A stretch of 64,000 nt of DNA from Ascarosepion bandense. Lineage: Eukaryota > Mollusca > Cephalopoda > Sepiida > Sepiidae. The position numbers and the translations under genes were made by a program. The DNA lies in the NCBI GenBank assembly GCA_037127315.1, contig JBBBDQ010000227.1, forward strand, positions 472,501-536,500. The letters are read 5' to 3'. The first letter of the stretch is position 1, and each line of letters begins with the position of its first letter. Of this stretch, positions 31,354 to 41,344 are shown piece after piece. The notes beneath the pieces were generated by a model. It saw nothing but the letters and a program-made list of their open reading frames with translations. It did not search any database and was not told the origin of the DNA.

Positions 31354-31470
31354 ACGCTTACAGCGCCTGGTATTCCCAAGCGGTCACCCATCGAAGTACT
31401 GACCAGGCTCGTGTTGCTTAACTTCGGTGATCGAACGAGAACCGGTGTATTCAACGTGACATGCCGTAAC
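31354..31470 (-). rRNA. 5S rRNA-like sequence (head of a composite SINE)
   Basis: Minus strand reads ACGGCATGTCACGTTGAATA, CACCGGTTCTCGTTCGATCA, CCGAAGTTAAGCAACACGAG and CTGGTCAGTACTTCGATGGG in order, then GGGAATACCAGGCGCTGTAA. It matches metazoan 5S rRNA over about 117 nt with several changes, including a missing C in GGCC and ACACGAG for ACGTCGGG. The internal Pol III control region is largely kept. A fixed tRNA-like SINE follows immediately, and the same junction appears at 38105-38310, so I read it as a SINE head and not a free 5S gene. Confidence 0.85.
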
Positions 31471-31728
31471 CCACCCATTAACCGTTAGGATAACACAATT
31501 ATTCTTGCTACCCTATAAGGCACCAATGGCCAGCATATGTAAATAGTCGATCCAAACATAAAAAACACATGTCCCGAAGATTGCATTCACGTATGAAGCA
31601 GACTCGGTGTTAACCCCAGTGTCCACTTTTATATATGCACTCAGTCTTCCAAAGATTTAGATACAATTTAATTAAAAAAGAACCACGTACAGATATTGTA
31701 ATACTAAATTTCTTTAGACATAACCAAA
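31471..31728. other. Spacer
   Basis: No recognised feature. Confidence 0.4.
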
Positions 31729-31965
31729 TCAAGAGAATTTACATTTGGAGTCTACAATCACTAGATATGTCTTAAAATGGTGGCCATTAACTTTCAGGCT
31801 TTTATTAATACGGTTACCTACTGCTTCGGCAACGTTCGCCAAAGTGTTCAGTGGGAGTATAATCTCTATTTCTTGTCTAAGAGCTGCTAATGTAGTCAGT
31901 CTTCTGCGATGCAGAATGTTCTTTAGGGTCCCTATACATTTAAGTTTAAAAACAACGAAGGACAT
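31729..31965 (-). pseudogene. Transposase C-terminal fragment (Tc3/mariner-like)
   Basis: A minus-strand open frame of 78 codons reading LTTLAALRQEIEIILPLNTL, VAEAVGNRINKSLKVNGHHF. The pattern LRQEI..i...TL..V......R......NG.H is typical of the tail of Tc3/mariner-type transposases. The catalytic part is absent. The assignment is by pattern only. Confidence 0.5.
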
Positions 31966-31993
31966 GTTTTTCTTTTCCTAAAGTGTGTATACA

Positions 31994-32002
31994 TTTTTGG
32001 CG

Positions 32003-32040
<38 letters not shown>

Positions 32041-32057
32041 GTATATATATAATCTAA
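31994..32057. repeat. (CT)n and (TA)n tracts
   Basis: CTCTCT run at 32006-32036 followed by a short TA run. Confidence 0.9.
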
Positions 32058-32768
32058 TCTAAACTTATTTATAAATTGAACTTTGTCTCTGTGTGTGTGT
32101 GTGTCCGTTACCTATAGACTCCAAAACGGCTGAACCGATTTTCCTGAAAATTTACACAGTTGTACTATAAAGCGTCTGCGAGTGTTCTTAGCTAGGTTTT
32201 GTGTCGAGGTACCCCCGATAAATATCGAAAATCGATAATCGAAAAAATCGGGTTATAGACGGAGTGGTCCGATTTTAATCAAATTTGAAACACTCATAGA
32301 CAAAGACATAAGAAACGATATTCAGAAGTTTCAAGGTTGCAGTTCTTAGAATAGTGCAGAAAATCGATAATATATATATATATAAAAGGCAAGATATTTG
32401 TGTGTGTGTCTGTTTATCTGCCTGTATGTCTGTATTTTTTTCAGCCCTTTTATTTTACTTTTTGCTTCGGGTTTAGCTCTGTATAATTGTAGTTCTTAGT
32501 CTCAGTCATGATACCATTTACTCAAATGACTTATTTAGCTTTCAAAATTCAGTTTACGACGACAAAAAATTATTTGATATCGATACGAGGAAATCAAAAA
32601 TTGACTTACATCCATTCATTTTTCTTTCAGTCTACGGTTTCGCTTTAACTGGAAACAACTATTGCTTTTTAGTGTTTCGTGCCAACGCCCAAATAGTCTG
32701 AGCTCCAGGACCATGGATTAGCTTTAAAGCTTTCATTACACCCAAGCAACGCCGGCCTATAGTGCTAG
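32058..32768 (+). mobile_element. Non-autonomous Helitron (full-length)
   Basis: 711 bp. Starts TCTAAACTTATTTATAAAT after A; ends with the hairpin CCCAAGCAACGCCGG and then AGTGCTAG before T. Internal landmarks are (GT)n near 32093, AACCGATTTTCCTGAAAATT, (TA)n near 32372, AAAAGGCAAGATATTTGTG, and CTGAGCTCCAGGACCATGG. No ORF. Confidence 0.88.
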
Positions 32769-32920
32769 TATATATATATATATATATATATTTGTGTTTT
32801 AAAGAACCAACGAAACTTCATTCTTAAGGATATTTCTATAATTTGGGGGAATGTGAGCAAAGTCCCATTGTAGGGAATTTAAACATGTTGACATTGTGGG
32901 GAATGTGGGCAAAATGAACG
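32769..32920. other. Short (TA)n tract and spacer
   Basis: (TA)n at 32769-32791 and about 130 bp of unassigned sequence. Confidence 0.5.
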
Positions 32921-33210
32921 GCGTTGCGGTGTAGAACGAGAAATCGGGGAGCGGAGTTCGAATTCCAGTTGAATTCCTTGCATTCACTCACGCGCGAATA
33001 CCCTCGGGAAAGGTATTAATCTGTCTCTTCCCTCCAGTTATGGATTAAATAACAGGAGAGATTGGGTTTTATAGCCTTGTCGATAAAAAGTTTACCGCAG
33101 AAAGTAATGGCAACTTTCTGCGGGAAAATCATCTGCCCAGTCAGCCATGTCTCTTACGAGACATAATCGCCCAAGCGTGTATCAGGTATGGCACTTAACT
33201 GACTGACTGA
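32921..33210 (+). repeat. tRNA-derived SINE (family A)
   Basis: Full-length apart from a 20 bp deletion in the head (GCGTTGCGGTGTAGAACGAG). B box GGAGTTCGAATTCCAG, body ACTCACGCGCGAATACCC, and end CACTTAACTGACTGACTGA. Confidence 0.9.
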
Positions 33211-33224
33211 ATGCTAAAACTGTT

Positions 33225-33965
33225 TTTTTTTTTTAGATTTGAAGTCATGAAAATATATGCTATTTCCCTTTCACAATTGAATACATAGTAGATGATACTT
33301 ATGTATTTTGGAATACATTTTAATTTCTTTAATTGTAGAATATACGGATTAATGTCATAAAAGTTATTTCATGATGTCTATTTGTTAATATTTTAAACGG
33401 ATTTGGATGAAGTTTGTTAGTCTGTGTTTTACTCTTGGTGTGCCATACAGATTAGAAGTCATATATTGGTTGGTTGATTTTGTTTAGTGGCATATCAACC
33501 TCTGTGGGTTATTTAATGCTGAGATCTAAAGATTTTGAACACAATTTTATGGCTTCAACTAAATATATTTTATATGCAATTGTGTGTCTTCAACTGCAGA
33601 TAAAATGTATTGTTGGTAATTCTGTTATAAAATTAATTAGTCACTTTGGAGTAGAATTACCAACAACGCTTTAAAAATGTATTGTTGATAATGTTACTAT
33701 GAATATTTATTGCTCGTAATTATTTATATAAAATGTATTGCTGATATTTTTCCTATAAAAAAGTACTGCTGGTATTTTTGCCAGTAAAATATATTTTTAT
33801 ACTTTAAGTTCTCTGTTTGACCACAGCTAAGACCCTAACAGGTGCTACCACCTCGGCTCGCGGGTGAACCTGGGAACAATAGCAATTAAAGAAATCTAAA
33901 AAAAAAAAAATCTTCAAAACCTCTGATATTCCGATCAGAAATCTTGCTGCCAGATGAATTTATCG
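33225..33965 (+). repeat. Family D interspersed repeat, longest simple copy
   Basis: Starts around GAAGTCATGAAAATATATGC, includes TTGGTTGATTTTGTTTAGTG and CAACCTCTGTGGGTTATTTA, several ATGTATTGTTGGTA-like AT-rich microrepeats, CTAAGACCCTAACAGGTGCT, and ends near CTTGCTGCCAGATGAATTTA. Other copies are at 3480 (-), 45365 and 45890. No ORF, terminal repeats or Pol III boxes are evident. Confidence 0.6.
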
Positions 33966-34194
33966 TTGCACCCAATACTAGTAAATAACTTCTCTAAAAG
34001 GTTTTTTTTAAATGACTCGCAGAACAGGGAGTGAAAATGATATAACAATAATAAATATTACTAAGAGATACAACAAGTAAGTGGTTATGGAGAGGCATAA
34101 CTACAATATCCTGAAGTGACACAACACATAAAAGAAAGAATGATGATTTAAATACAAATACCTTTCATAAACCTAGTACAGCTTTTTCTTCTAT
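33966..34194. other. Spacer
   Basis: No recognised feature. Confidence 0.4.
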
Positions 34195-34494
34195 GTGCGG
34201 ATGTCGCAGTAGATATATACTCGGAACGAGAAATCGGGGATCCGAGTTCGAACTTCTGTTGAATTCCTTGCATTCACTTACATGCAGATATCTTTGGAAA
34301 GGTATCAATCTGTCTCTTCCCTCCAGTTATGGGTTAAATAACAGGACAAATTGGGTTCTAAAGCCTTGGATGGCAAGCAGTCTATCGTAGAAAGTAATTA
34401 CAACCTCCCGCGACATAATCTTCTTCTCAGTCAGTTGTCTTTTTCGAGAGATGATCGCTCAAGCGTGTATCACGTATGGCACTTAACTGACTGA
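34195..34494 (+). repeat. tRNA-derived SINE (family A)
   Basis: Head GTGCGGATGTCGCAGTAGAT, B box CGAGTTCGAACTTCTG, body CACTTACATGCAGATATC, end GGCACTTAACTGACTGA. It abuts the 3' end of an RTE-like element at 34500. Confidence 0.9.
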
Positions 34495-34497
34495 TGT

Positions 34498-34848
34498 GCC
34501 ATGTTCTTTCAAGAGGAAGGCGATCATTGTCTTCCACGTCTGGTAGCTCTTAAAACGCATTCTCATGCTACCCCTCGTAAACTCCGCTCTGCCATTCACT
34601 TGCTCAGGTTTATCAAGAATGTTATACGCTGCTTTCCTCTGTCTATCGGACATGTGTGTATCATATTCTCCAATACCTCCTTCCTCATTACATGTTCAGG
34701 GAACTTTAGCTGTCTTTTACTGATAGTCAATATTAGTTTCCTTTTTGTTTCCATCATCATCATTGCACACAGAATCTGTCTACGATATCCGCAGCAGCCT
34801 TCTGTAGAACCACATTTCAGTTGTTTCGAGTTTTTCCTTCAACTTCTA
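34498..34848 (-). mobile_element. RTE-like LINE 3' end (part 1, split by a Helitron)
   Basis: Minus-strand C-terminal RTE sequence and 3' end, equivalent to 6360-6805. The RTE continues at 35561 beyond the Helitron. Coding frames are broken. Confidence 0.8.
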
Positions 34849-35560
34849 CTAGCAGTATAGCCCGGCGTTGCTCGGGTGTAATGAAAGCTTTAAAACTAAT
34901 CCATGGTCCTGCAGCTCAGACTCTTTGGACGTTGGCACGAAAGACTAAAAAGCAACAGTTGTTTTCAGTGAAAGCGAAACCGTAAATTGAAAGAAAAATG
35001 AATGGATGTAAGTCAAATTTTGATTTCCTGGTATCGATATCAAATAAGTTTTTTTCGTCGTAAACTGAATTTTGAAGTCCTCTGAGTAAATGGTATCATG
35101 GCTGAGACTAAGAACTACAATTATACCTACTTAGAGCCAAACCCGAGGCAAAAACTAAAATAAAAGGGCTGAAAAAAATACAGGCGGATAAACAGACACA
35201 CACACAAATATCTTGCCTTTTGATATATATATATATATTATCGATTTTCTGCACTATTGTAAGAACTGCAACCTTGAAACTTCTGAATATCGTTTCTTAT
35301 GTCTTTGTCTATGAGTGTATCAAATTTGATTAAGAATGGGCCTCTTCTTCTATAACCCGATTTTTTTCGATTATTGATTTTCGATATTTATCGGAGGTAC
35401 CTCGACACAAAACCTAGCTAAGAATATTCGCAGACGCTTATAGTACAACTGTGTAAATTTTCAAGAAAATCGGTTTAGCCGTTTCGGAGTCTATAGGTAA
35501 CGGACACACAGACAGACACATACACACAGAGACAAAGTTCCATTTATAAATAAGTTTAGA
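34849..35560 (-). mobile_element. Non-autonomous Helitron inserted in RTE
   Basis: 712 bp copy in reverse orientation. The minus-strand 5' end TCTAAACTTATTTATAAATG is at 35560, and the 3' hairpin CCCGAGCAACGCCGGG with TATACTGCTAG ends at 34849. The flanking bases are A (5') and T (3') on the minus strand, the expected A|T target. The RTE on either side would join without loss, giving a clean empty-site reconstruction. Confidence 0.92.
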
Positions 35561-35645
35561 TAAGATTGTCCAGCATTCACTACCGTACTGAAGAAAAGGC
35601 ATCACATGTTTTGCTAGAAATCTGTTATTAATTGACCAGTCAGAG
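35561..35645 (-). mobile_element. RTE-like LINE (part 2, beyond the Helitron)
   Basis: ATTGTCCAGCATTCACTACC on the plus strand matches 6770 and 7200 of the other RTE copies. The homology fades by about 35645. Confidence 0.75.
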
Positions 35646-36060
35646 GTGTGATTCCTTTTTCAGGCTAAATCCTGTTATTATTTCTTGCTAGCAATCTATT
35701 ATTCTATTCGTTTACCTATAGCAGAATATCAATGGTTTCTCCAAGAAATTGAGAAAGACACTGTATTCATGGCAGTGTAAACTGAACATTCTTTGTTTGA
35801 TTTGTAAGTTTTGGAGTTCTAAAAGCAGTGATAATGAAAATAGAAAAAATCGAAATGAGTTTGGTGCCTGCGAAAGTCGATTTGGGAAAGCCATTGACAG
35901 ACAAAGAGAGAGATATAGATGCAAATGTCGAAAGAAAGATGAATTCCTTCTCTTCAAACAGTAAGCAAATAGATGGACACAGAAAAAGATACGAGATATA
36001 AAAAGACTGATGGAATGTCAGAATGAGGTGGTAGCAAGTTAAAAAGGAAGGAATTGTGGT
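35646..36060. other. Spacer with two opposed open frames
   Basis: Frames at 35712-35957 (-) and 35749-35964 (+) overlap and lack recognisable domains. No further feature. Confidence 0.4.
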
Positions 36061-37960
36061 TTGTCCTGATTCCATTTTAATTGTATGGAAAAGAGAAAAA
36101 CAAAACAAAACAAAATAGCAAAAAGAAAAAAAATACGAACAAAACAGGATTTACAATGAAGTGATTTCCATTAGGTTTGGGTTTTGTCGCAAAAATTTCT
36201 GATGTAGGATTTAAAAATGAAGAGAAAAGAACGGAAAAAGGGAGAAATGAGGTGAGAAAAAGAAAAAGAAGGCAAGAAAGAAAGAAGGAAAGCAAGAAAG
36301 AGAGAAAGTAAGCAAAAAGAAAAAAGAGAAAGAGAAAAAGAAAAAGAGAAAGTAGAAAAGCGAGAAACTTGACAAAGGGAACATAATTTAAATGTAATTG
36401 GAATAAAGTATATGAAACATGGACAAGACAATTATGCTTACAAAAACAAAAAATGAAGAAGTCAAATGGCTGACTTTCAGTAAAAAGTGAAAGAGATAAA
36501 AGAAATGAAATATAAGAACAAAAAGTGATAATTCGGAAAGAAATAGTGGATGATGGAATAGATAAAAAAGTGAAATAAAAAATAAGAATAGTTCAAAGCG
36601 GGAAAGAAAAAAAAAGAGAAGAAAAAAGCAAAAGAAAAGAAATCATAGAGAAACATAAGAAAAAGGAGAATGGAATTAAGGTATACTGCTGAGGAGAGAA
36701 AGAGAGAAAGAAAGAATAAGGCTAAAGAGAAAGAATAAATATGAAGGTATAAAATAGAGGAAAAAAGTGTACAGTAGAGAGGAAATTAAAGAAAAGGGAA
36801 AAGTAAAGAGAAAAGAAAGAAAAAGTATAGCTGAGAATAAAACACAGAAAAAGTAAAGCAACAACAACAATAAAAAGATGGAAAAATAAAGACGAAGAAA
36901 AATGAAAGAAAAGTGTACAAATCTCAGAAGAGAAAGAATGAGTAAAACATGTTAGAACGGAAAAATAAAACAGCGAATAAAGTATAGAAAAAGAAAAGCA
37001 TAAGTAATGAGGCTAAGATCGAAATTGACAATAAAAATGAACGAAAGAGAGAAAGTAAAGAAAATATAAGGCACTAAAAAAAGAAAAAATCAAAAGTGAA
37101 AGATATAAAAAAAAATGAAGAAATTAAGTCAATATAGTAAGATTTATAGGAAAAAAGGAAAACAGAAGGGAACGTTTTGTAAAATAAAGAAAATAGTTAT
37201 CTATGCATCTTTATTTCTCTCTATTATCTATAAAGACAAATAACACGAGAAAAATAAAATAAAAAATAAAAGAGAGTGGGGGGTGGGAAACAAAGGGTGA
37301 AAATAGAAAAGGAGAGGAAAAAAATAAAGAATGAAATAATTCAAACCAGGAAAGAGATAAAGAGGATAAAAGAAAACTCATATCAGTAATCGTCTGCTTT
37401 TAATCAATTAGCCTCGAGTCACTTGATGAATGCGTGGCAGACATTTTGAATCTGGCTGATTTCCATTTAACATCTGGTCGTCCATTTTGTTTATTACCCT
37501 CGTTTGTTGATTTGTTTATGGCTTTTGTTGGTTTATTTATTTATTGATTTTTATTCTTTTTATACTTTCTTTAGTTTCTCTTATTTACTTTTTTATTCTT
37601 TAAGATCTAAGAAAAGAAGGTAAAATAGTTATTTAGAAAAACTAGATAGACTGTGGAAAGGAAGGATTTAAGAGGAAATAAAAAAGGGAAGAACGAAGAT
37701 AAAGAAAAAGTTAAAACGCAAAGTAAACTGCCGCCTGATGAAATAGAAAAAGGAAAAAAGAAGGGATGATACAGTAATACGTGAGAAAGAGAAGAAAAAG
37801 AAATCAAATAAAAGGCAAGAAGAAAATATGGAAAAAAGAAAAAATGAATGAAGGTAGTAACAGGATGAAAAGAAAAGAAATGAAAAGAGAACAGAAACAA
37901 TTAGAAGAAATAGAAAAAGTAAAAAAGCAGAGATATGAAAAGTGGAAAAAAGAAAATGAG
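36060..37960 (+). repeat. Purine-rich low-complexity tract
   Basis: Plus strand dominated by A and G (GAAAAAGAG, AAGAAAGAAAG and similar) for nearly 2 kb, interrupted at 37385-37600 by normal and T-rich sequence. No fixed repeat period. Minus-strand frames rich in Phe, Ser and Leu are artefacts of the strand bias. Confidence 0.85.
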
Positions 37961-38137
37961 CAAAAATTGATTGATTTGATTTTTACGGCTTATCGACCTT
38001 TAGCAGATTATTTAAAGCCAGAAAATATTTTACATTTTAAAAATGTAAGTGATGATGTTGATTTACTGATACAAGTTCTATTATTGAACCCACAGATGGC
38101 TGGAGAAGAGGTGGATTCATATCTTTCCCAAGGGTAA
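37781..38137 (+). other. Open frame of 118 codons: charged N-terminus, folded-looking C-terminus
   Basis: The first 65 residues are Lys/Arg/Glu-rich and follow the purine bias. Residues 66-105 (LIDLIFTAYRPLADYLKPEN, then a V.DDVDLLIQVLLLN pattern) look like ordinary protein. The last residues overlap the SINE fragment beginning at about 38105. Could be a short exon, a transposon remnant or chance. I recognise no domain. Confidence 0.25.
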
Positions 38138-38220
38138 GGGAATATAAATAATCTCAATGAAACTTGAAATCGGCTCTCTGATGTTCAATTCTGAGCCATT
38201 ATCCATTATAGCACCCATAC
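38105..38220 (-). repeat. tRNA part of a 5S-tRNA composite SINE (copy 2)
   Basis: Minus strand: GGTGCTATAATGGATAATGG, a B-box region (GAACATCAGAGAGCCGATTT, eroded) and CTTGGGAAAGATATGAATCC. It directly continues the 5S-like unit at 38224-38308 in the same order and orientation as at 31191-31470. Confidence 0.7.
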
Positions 38221-38223
38221 ATC

Positions 38224-38308
38224 CAAGCTTACAGCACCTGGTATTCCCAGGCAGCTACTCATAGTGGTACTGGCCCGATTTGACATCGCTTCACTTCGAG
38301 AATCGTAC
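38224..38308 (-). rRNA. 5S rRNA-like fragment (composite SINE copy 2)
   Basis: Minus strand: GTACGATTCTCGAAGTGAAG, CGGGCCAGTACCACTATGAG, CTGCCTGGGAATACCAGGTG and CTGTAAGCTTGG. It covers the 3' two thirds of 5S rRNA and is more diverged than the 31354 copy. The 5' 30 nt are absent. Confidence 0.75.
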
Positions 38309-38449
38309 AAAAAATAGAAAAAAGAGCCAAAGAAATGACGAGGTGAAGATAGGAAGAAAGGAAAATAAAAATAAAAATTGTAACGTAAAGGAATGGTATG
38401 AATACGAAAAACGCCGAAGAAAGAAAAATGTCTAAAAGAAAGAGGGAAG
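38309..38449. other. Purine-rich spacer
   Basis: Low-complexity A/G-rich sequence. Confidence 0.5.
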
Positions 38450-38800
38450 AATAGAAAAAAATGGCAGACCCTGCAGATTGTTACGCATCTTTGAAGATCT
38501 TCGAAACTATCAAAATACAATAATCTTGAAGTAAAAATTAAAAAAAAATGTAGCACATGAGGGCATTAATAATTACAGTTATAGCTGAAGCCCCCGGATA
38601 AATGGAAAAGGTTCCGACATATTAATTGAAGGCATTCCTGGTAGACCACACCCTAAAGATTGATGGAAAAGGTTCCGATAGACTAATTAGGTCATTCCTG
38701 GTAGACCATGCCATAAAGAAATACGAAAAGCACTGTACCCACGAGTACAGCTCACACATTAAGAAGAGCTTTATCTATTATAAAATGTTTATGATCTAAA
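38450..38800 (+). pseudogene. Diverged R4-like LINE 3' remnant (second lineage)
   Basis: GACCCTGCAGATTGTTACGC, then ATCTTCGAAACTATCAAAAT, aligns with CCAGCGGATTGTAACATAGC and TTTGAAAAACTGTCAAAATA of copy 2, and AGTACAGCTCACACATTAAG with its 3' coding end. A 60 bp segment with GGAAAAGGTTCCGA and CATTCCTGGTAGACCA is duplicated in tandem (38600 and 38662). It is too diverged to be the same subfamily. Confidence 0.6.
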
Positions 38801-38929
38801 ATTTTTTTTGTTTTTTTTTTTTTGGTGGGGAAAAATGATCTGATGAAAATGTCATGAAGACATTTCTGAGCTTAGGCCTCTGGTTCAGACACGGAAGAAA
38901 ATGAGTATAAAAGAGAAAACAAAGAAAGA
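38801..38929. other. Spacer
   Basis: T run at 38803-38824, then unassigned sequence. Confidence 0.4.
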
Positions 38930-39027
38930 AGAAGAAGAAGAAGAAGAAGAAGAAGAAGAAGAAGAAGAAGAACAACAACAACAACAACAACAAAAATAAT
39001 AATAACAACAACAATAACATTAATAAT

Positions 39028-39099
<72 letters not shown>

Positions 39100-39100
39100 T
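38930..39100. repeat. Compound trinucleotide tract (GAA)n(CAA)n(TAA)n
   Basis: GAA, then CAA/AAT mixes, ending in a perfect AAT run that touches R4-like copy 3. Minus-strand poly-Leu and poly-Phe frames are artefacts. Confidence 0.95.
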
Positions 39101-39475
39101 TAATAATTTGAAAAACTGTCAAAATATAAAGACCTGGAAATTGAAATAGAAAAAATGTGGAAATTGAAAACAAGAGTTGTACCAGTGATAGTAGGTGCAC
39201 TTGGAATGATAAAAAATGGAACAAAACAACACATTGAAAGAATCCCTGGAAACCCCAGCTTAAGAGATATACAAAAAATTGTCTTATTAAGTACAGCCCA
39301 CACACTAAGGAAAACGTTATCTATGTAATGCTGGGGATGATAGGGAAGATAGAAAAACATGAAATGGAGTCATAACAACACGCCACTACCTGCCTTAGGT
39401 CTCCCCGCAGACTTGGTTGGTAGTGAGACCAAAGCAGAAATCGAAATATGATGAAAAATGACATAATAATAATAA
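39101..39475 (+). mobile_element. R4/Dong-like LINE copy 3, 5'-truncated
   Basis: Starts directly after (AAT)n at the codons for [20 protein letters not shown] and runs to the same 3' UTR as copy 2 (CCGCAGACTTGGTTGGTAGT), ending ATGACATAATAATAATAATT. Very similar to copy 2, with one missing base in the CCCTTGGAAACC region that shifts the frame. Confidence 0.9.
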
Positions 39476-39597
39476 TTTACTGCATTACGATCCCCAAAAA
39501 ACCGTAGCAAGCGATGCTAGTTCATGTGGAACTGGAGCTTAAAAATAACAATAATAATAAGTGAGTTTGGGATAATTTGAAGAGCTGGATTATCTGC
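39476..39597. other. Spacer
   Basis: Short spacer with an AATAATAAT run at about 39549. Confidence 0.4.
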
Positions 39598-40960
39598 ACC
39601 ATGCTTTCCACCAAGAATTGAGGCTCAACTGAGCGACGTTTACATTACTCCTTCGCTAGTCTCTAACAAAATTTCAAAGTTTGACCTCCATAAGGCGAGA
39701 GGAGATGACAGAATCCCAGTCATTGTTTTCAAGAAATGTGCCCTTGAACTCTTCTCTGTTCTTTCCAAACTCTATAACTAGTCTCTCTGCTTCTTGCATT
39801 CTTGTCTGCTGGAAGTCCTCTTCTGTGGTTTCTGTTTTCAAGAACTCTGGAGAAACATTGGACCCCTCCAATTATCGCCCTATCTGCATCATACCGATTT
39901 TTGGCAAAGTGTTTGAGGCCATCGTTGGTACTGAAATGGTTCAATGTTTCATAGCCCACTGCCTATTCTCCGATAGACAGTATGGCTTCCGCTTCGCCAT
40001 GTCTAACGCTGACAGGCTAACGACCATCACAGAGTACATATACCAGGTTCTCAATAAGAGCGGCGAAGATGGAGCTTTTGCCCTGGATATGTCTAAAGCA
40101 CTTCACAGAGTCGGACACGTTGGCCTTCTGCTCAAGCTACAGGGCTACGGTATATCTTGACGCTTGTTTGACAATCAAATCATTTCTATCAGATCGCGTA
40201 ATGAAGATCGTATTGAACGAACATGTTTCCAGATTCTATCATACAAACGCGGGTGTCCCTCATAGCACTATCCTAGGTCCTACGGTTTTTTTTTATTTTC
40301 ATCAACAATCTCTCCGATGTAATCAGATCCCAAGTAGGCATCTACGCTGAAGACACTACCTTTTACTTCAGCCTCGTTAAGAAATCTGCCGATGCTGACA
40401 AAACAAACCATTGGTGCTGCTCTAGAAAAAAAACCTTCAGTCAGTTCTGGACTGAGGTAAAAAATGGCCCGTAAATTTTAATGTTTCCAAAACGGAGCTG
40501 CTATGCTTTAACTACCATAGACAATCTTTCCTAGTCTCCATCAGCATGGAACACGTTAATTTGAAAGCAATACACTGCGCCTCTTTGGCCTCACTCTCTC
40601 AGGTGATTTCAAGTGGAACAACTACATTGAATTAATAGCTAAATCTACTGCTAAGAAGCTCGTTCCCTCTGTCGGGCTAAGAAGTTTTCTCGTCTGGATC
40701 CTTCATGCACATATACATATACACCATCCGCCCGTGCATTGAGAACTGTTGTCATATCTGGTCGGGCGCCACTGCTATTCATCTTGGGGTTCTTGACAAT
40801 ATTCAAAGGAGAATCTGCAATGTAGTCGATCTCGACCTGGCCGCTCGACTCCAGTCATTCTCTCATCGGCGAAGTGTGGCTTCCCTCTGTCTCCTCTTCA
40901 AATACTTTCACGGCTTCTGCTCCGATGAGCTTAGCTCCCTGAGCTCCTCTTAAACGGATT
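39598..40960 (+). pseudogene. LINE J copy, reverse transcriptase to C-terminus, decayed
   Basis: In changing frames: LSDVYITPSLVSNKISKFDL, DDRIPVIVFKKCALELFSVL, NYRPICIIPIFGKVFEAIVG, then ALDMSKALH (motif A, the usual F-D replaced by L-H), AGVPHSTILGPT and the YADD position reading YAEDTT. The C-terminus has LRLFGLTLSGDFKWNNYIE, GVLDNIQRRICNVVDLDLAA and SLCLLFKYFHGFCSDELSSL. Colinear with 8920-10361 and extends past its deletion. Multiple shifts and lost catalytic residues make it dead. Confidence 0.9.
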
Positions 40961-41247
40961 TTTCAATTCTTTCTTTAAACGTTCTGCTTCGTTGGTAAAA
41001 CTTATAATTTTTTGGCAAAACAAAATGATCGGACTGTGCCATAACTTAAACTACGCCATCCAATCCGTCCCAAAAAGTTTATTTGTATTTTTCATTACAA
41101 ACAGTTTTAATTTCAACGTTTTTTTTTGTTTTTTTTTATAAATGCCTTTTTGAATTTTGTTTTCTATCTTGTAAGAGTACGAGAGATTTTCTTGGTAACC
41201 ATTAACGTTAGTTTTCCAATTTTCCTCCTTTTATATATATTTATCTA
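40961..41247. other. Spacer
   Basis: T-rich, unassigned. Confidence 0.4.
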
Positions 41248-41281
41248 TCTAAACTTATTTATAAATGAAACTTTGTCTGTC

Positions 41282-41344
<63 letters not shown>

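Noticed and set aside
31354..31470. A free-standing 5S rRNA gene
   Set aside because: Several substitutions in conserved positions, and a second copy has the same downstream SINE junction.
36060..36900. Minus-strand frames rich in Phe, Ser and Leu resembling membrane proteins
   Set aside because: Caused by the purine-rich plus strand. No start context, domain or conservation pattern.
38796..39305. 169-codon minus-strand frame rich in Leu and Phe
   Set aside because: Comes from the trinucleotide repeat plus the antisense of R4 copy 3.
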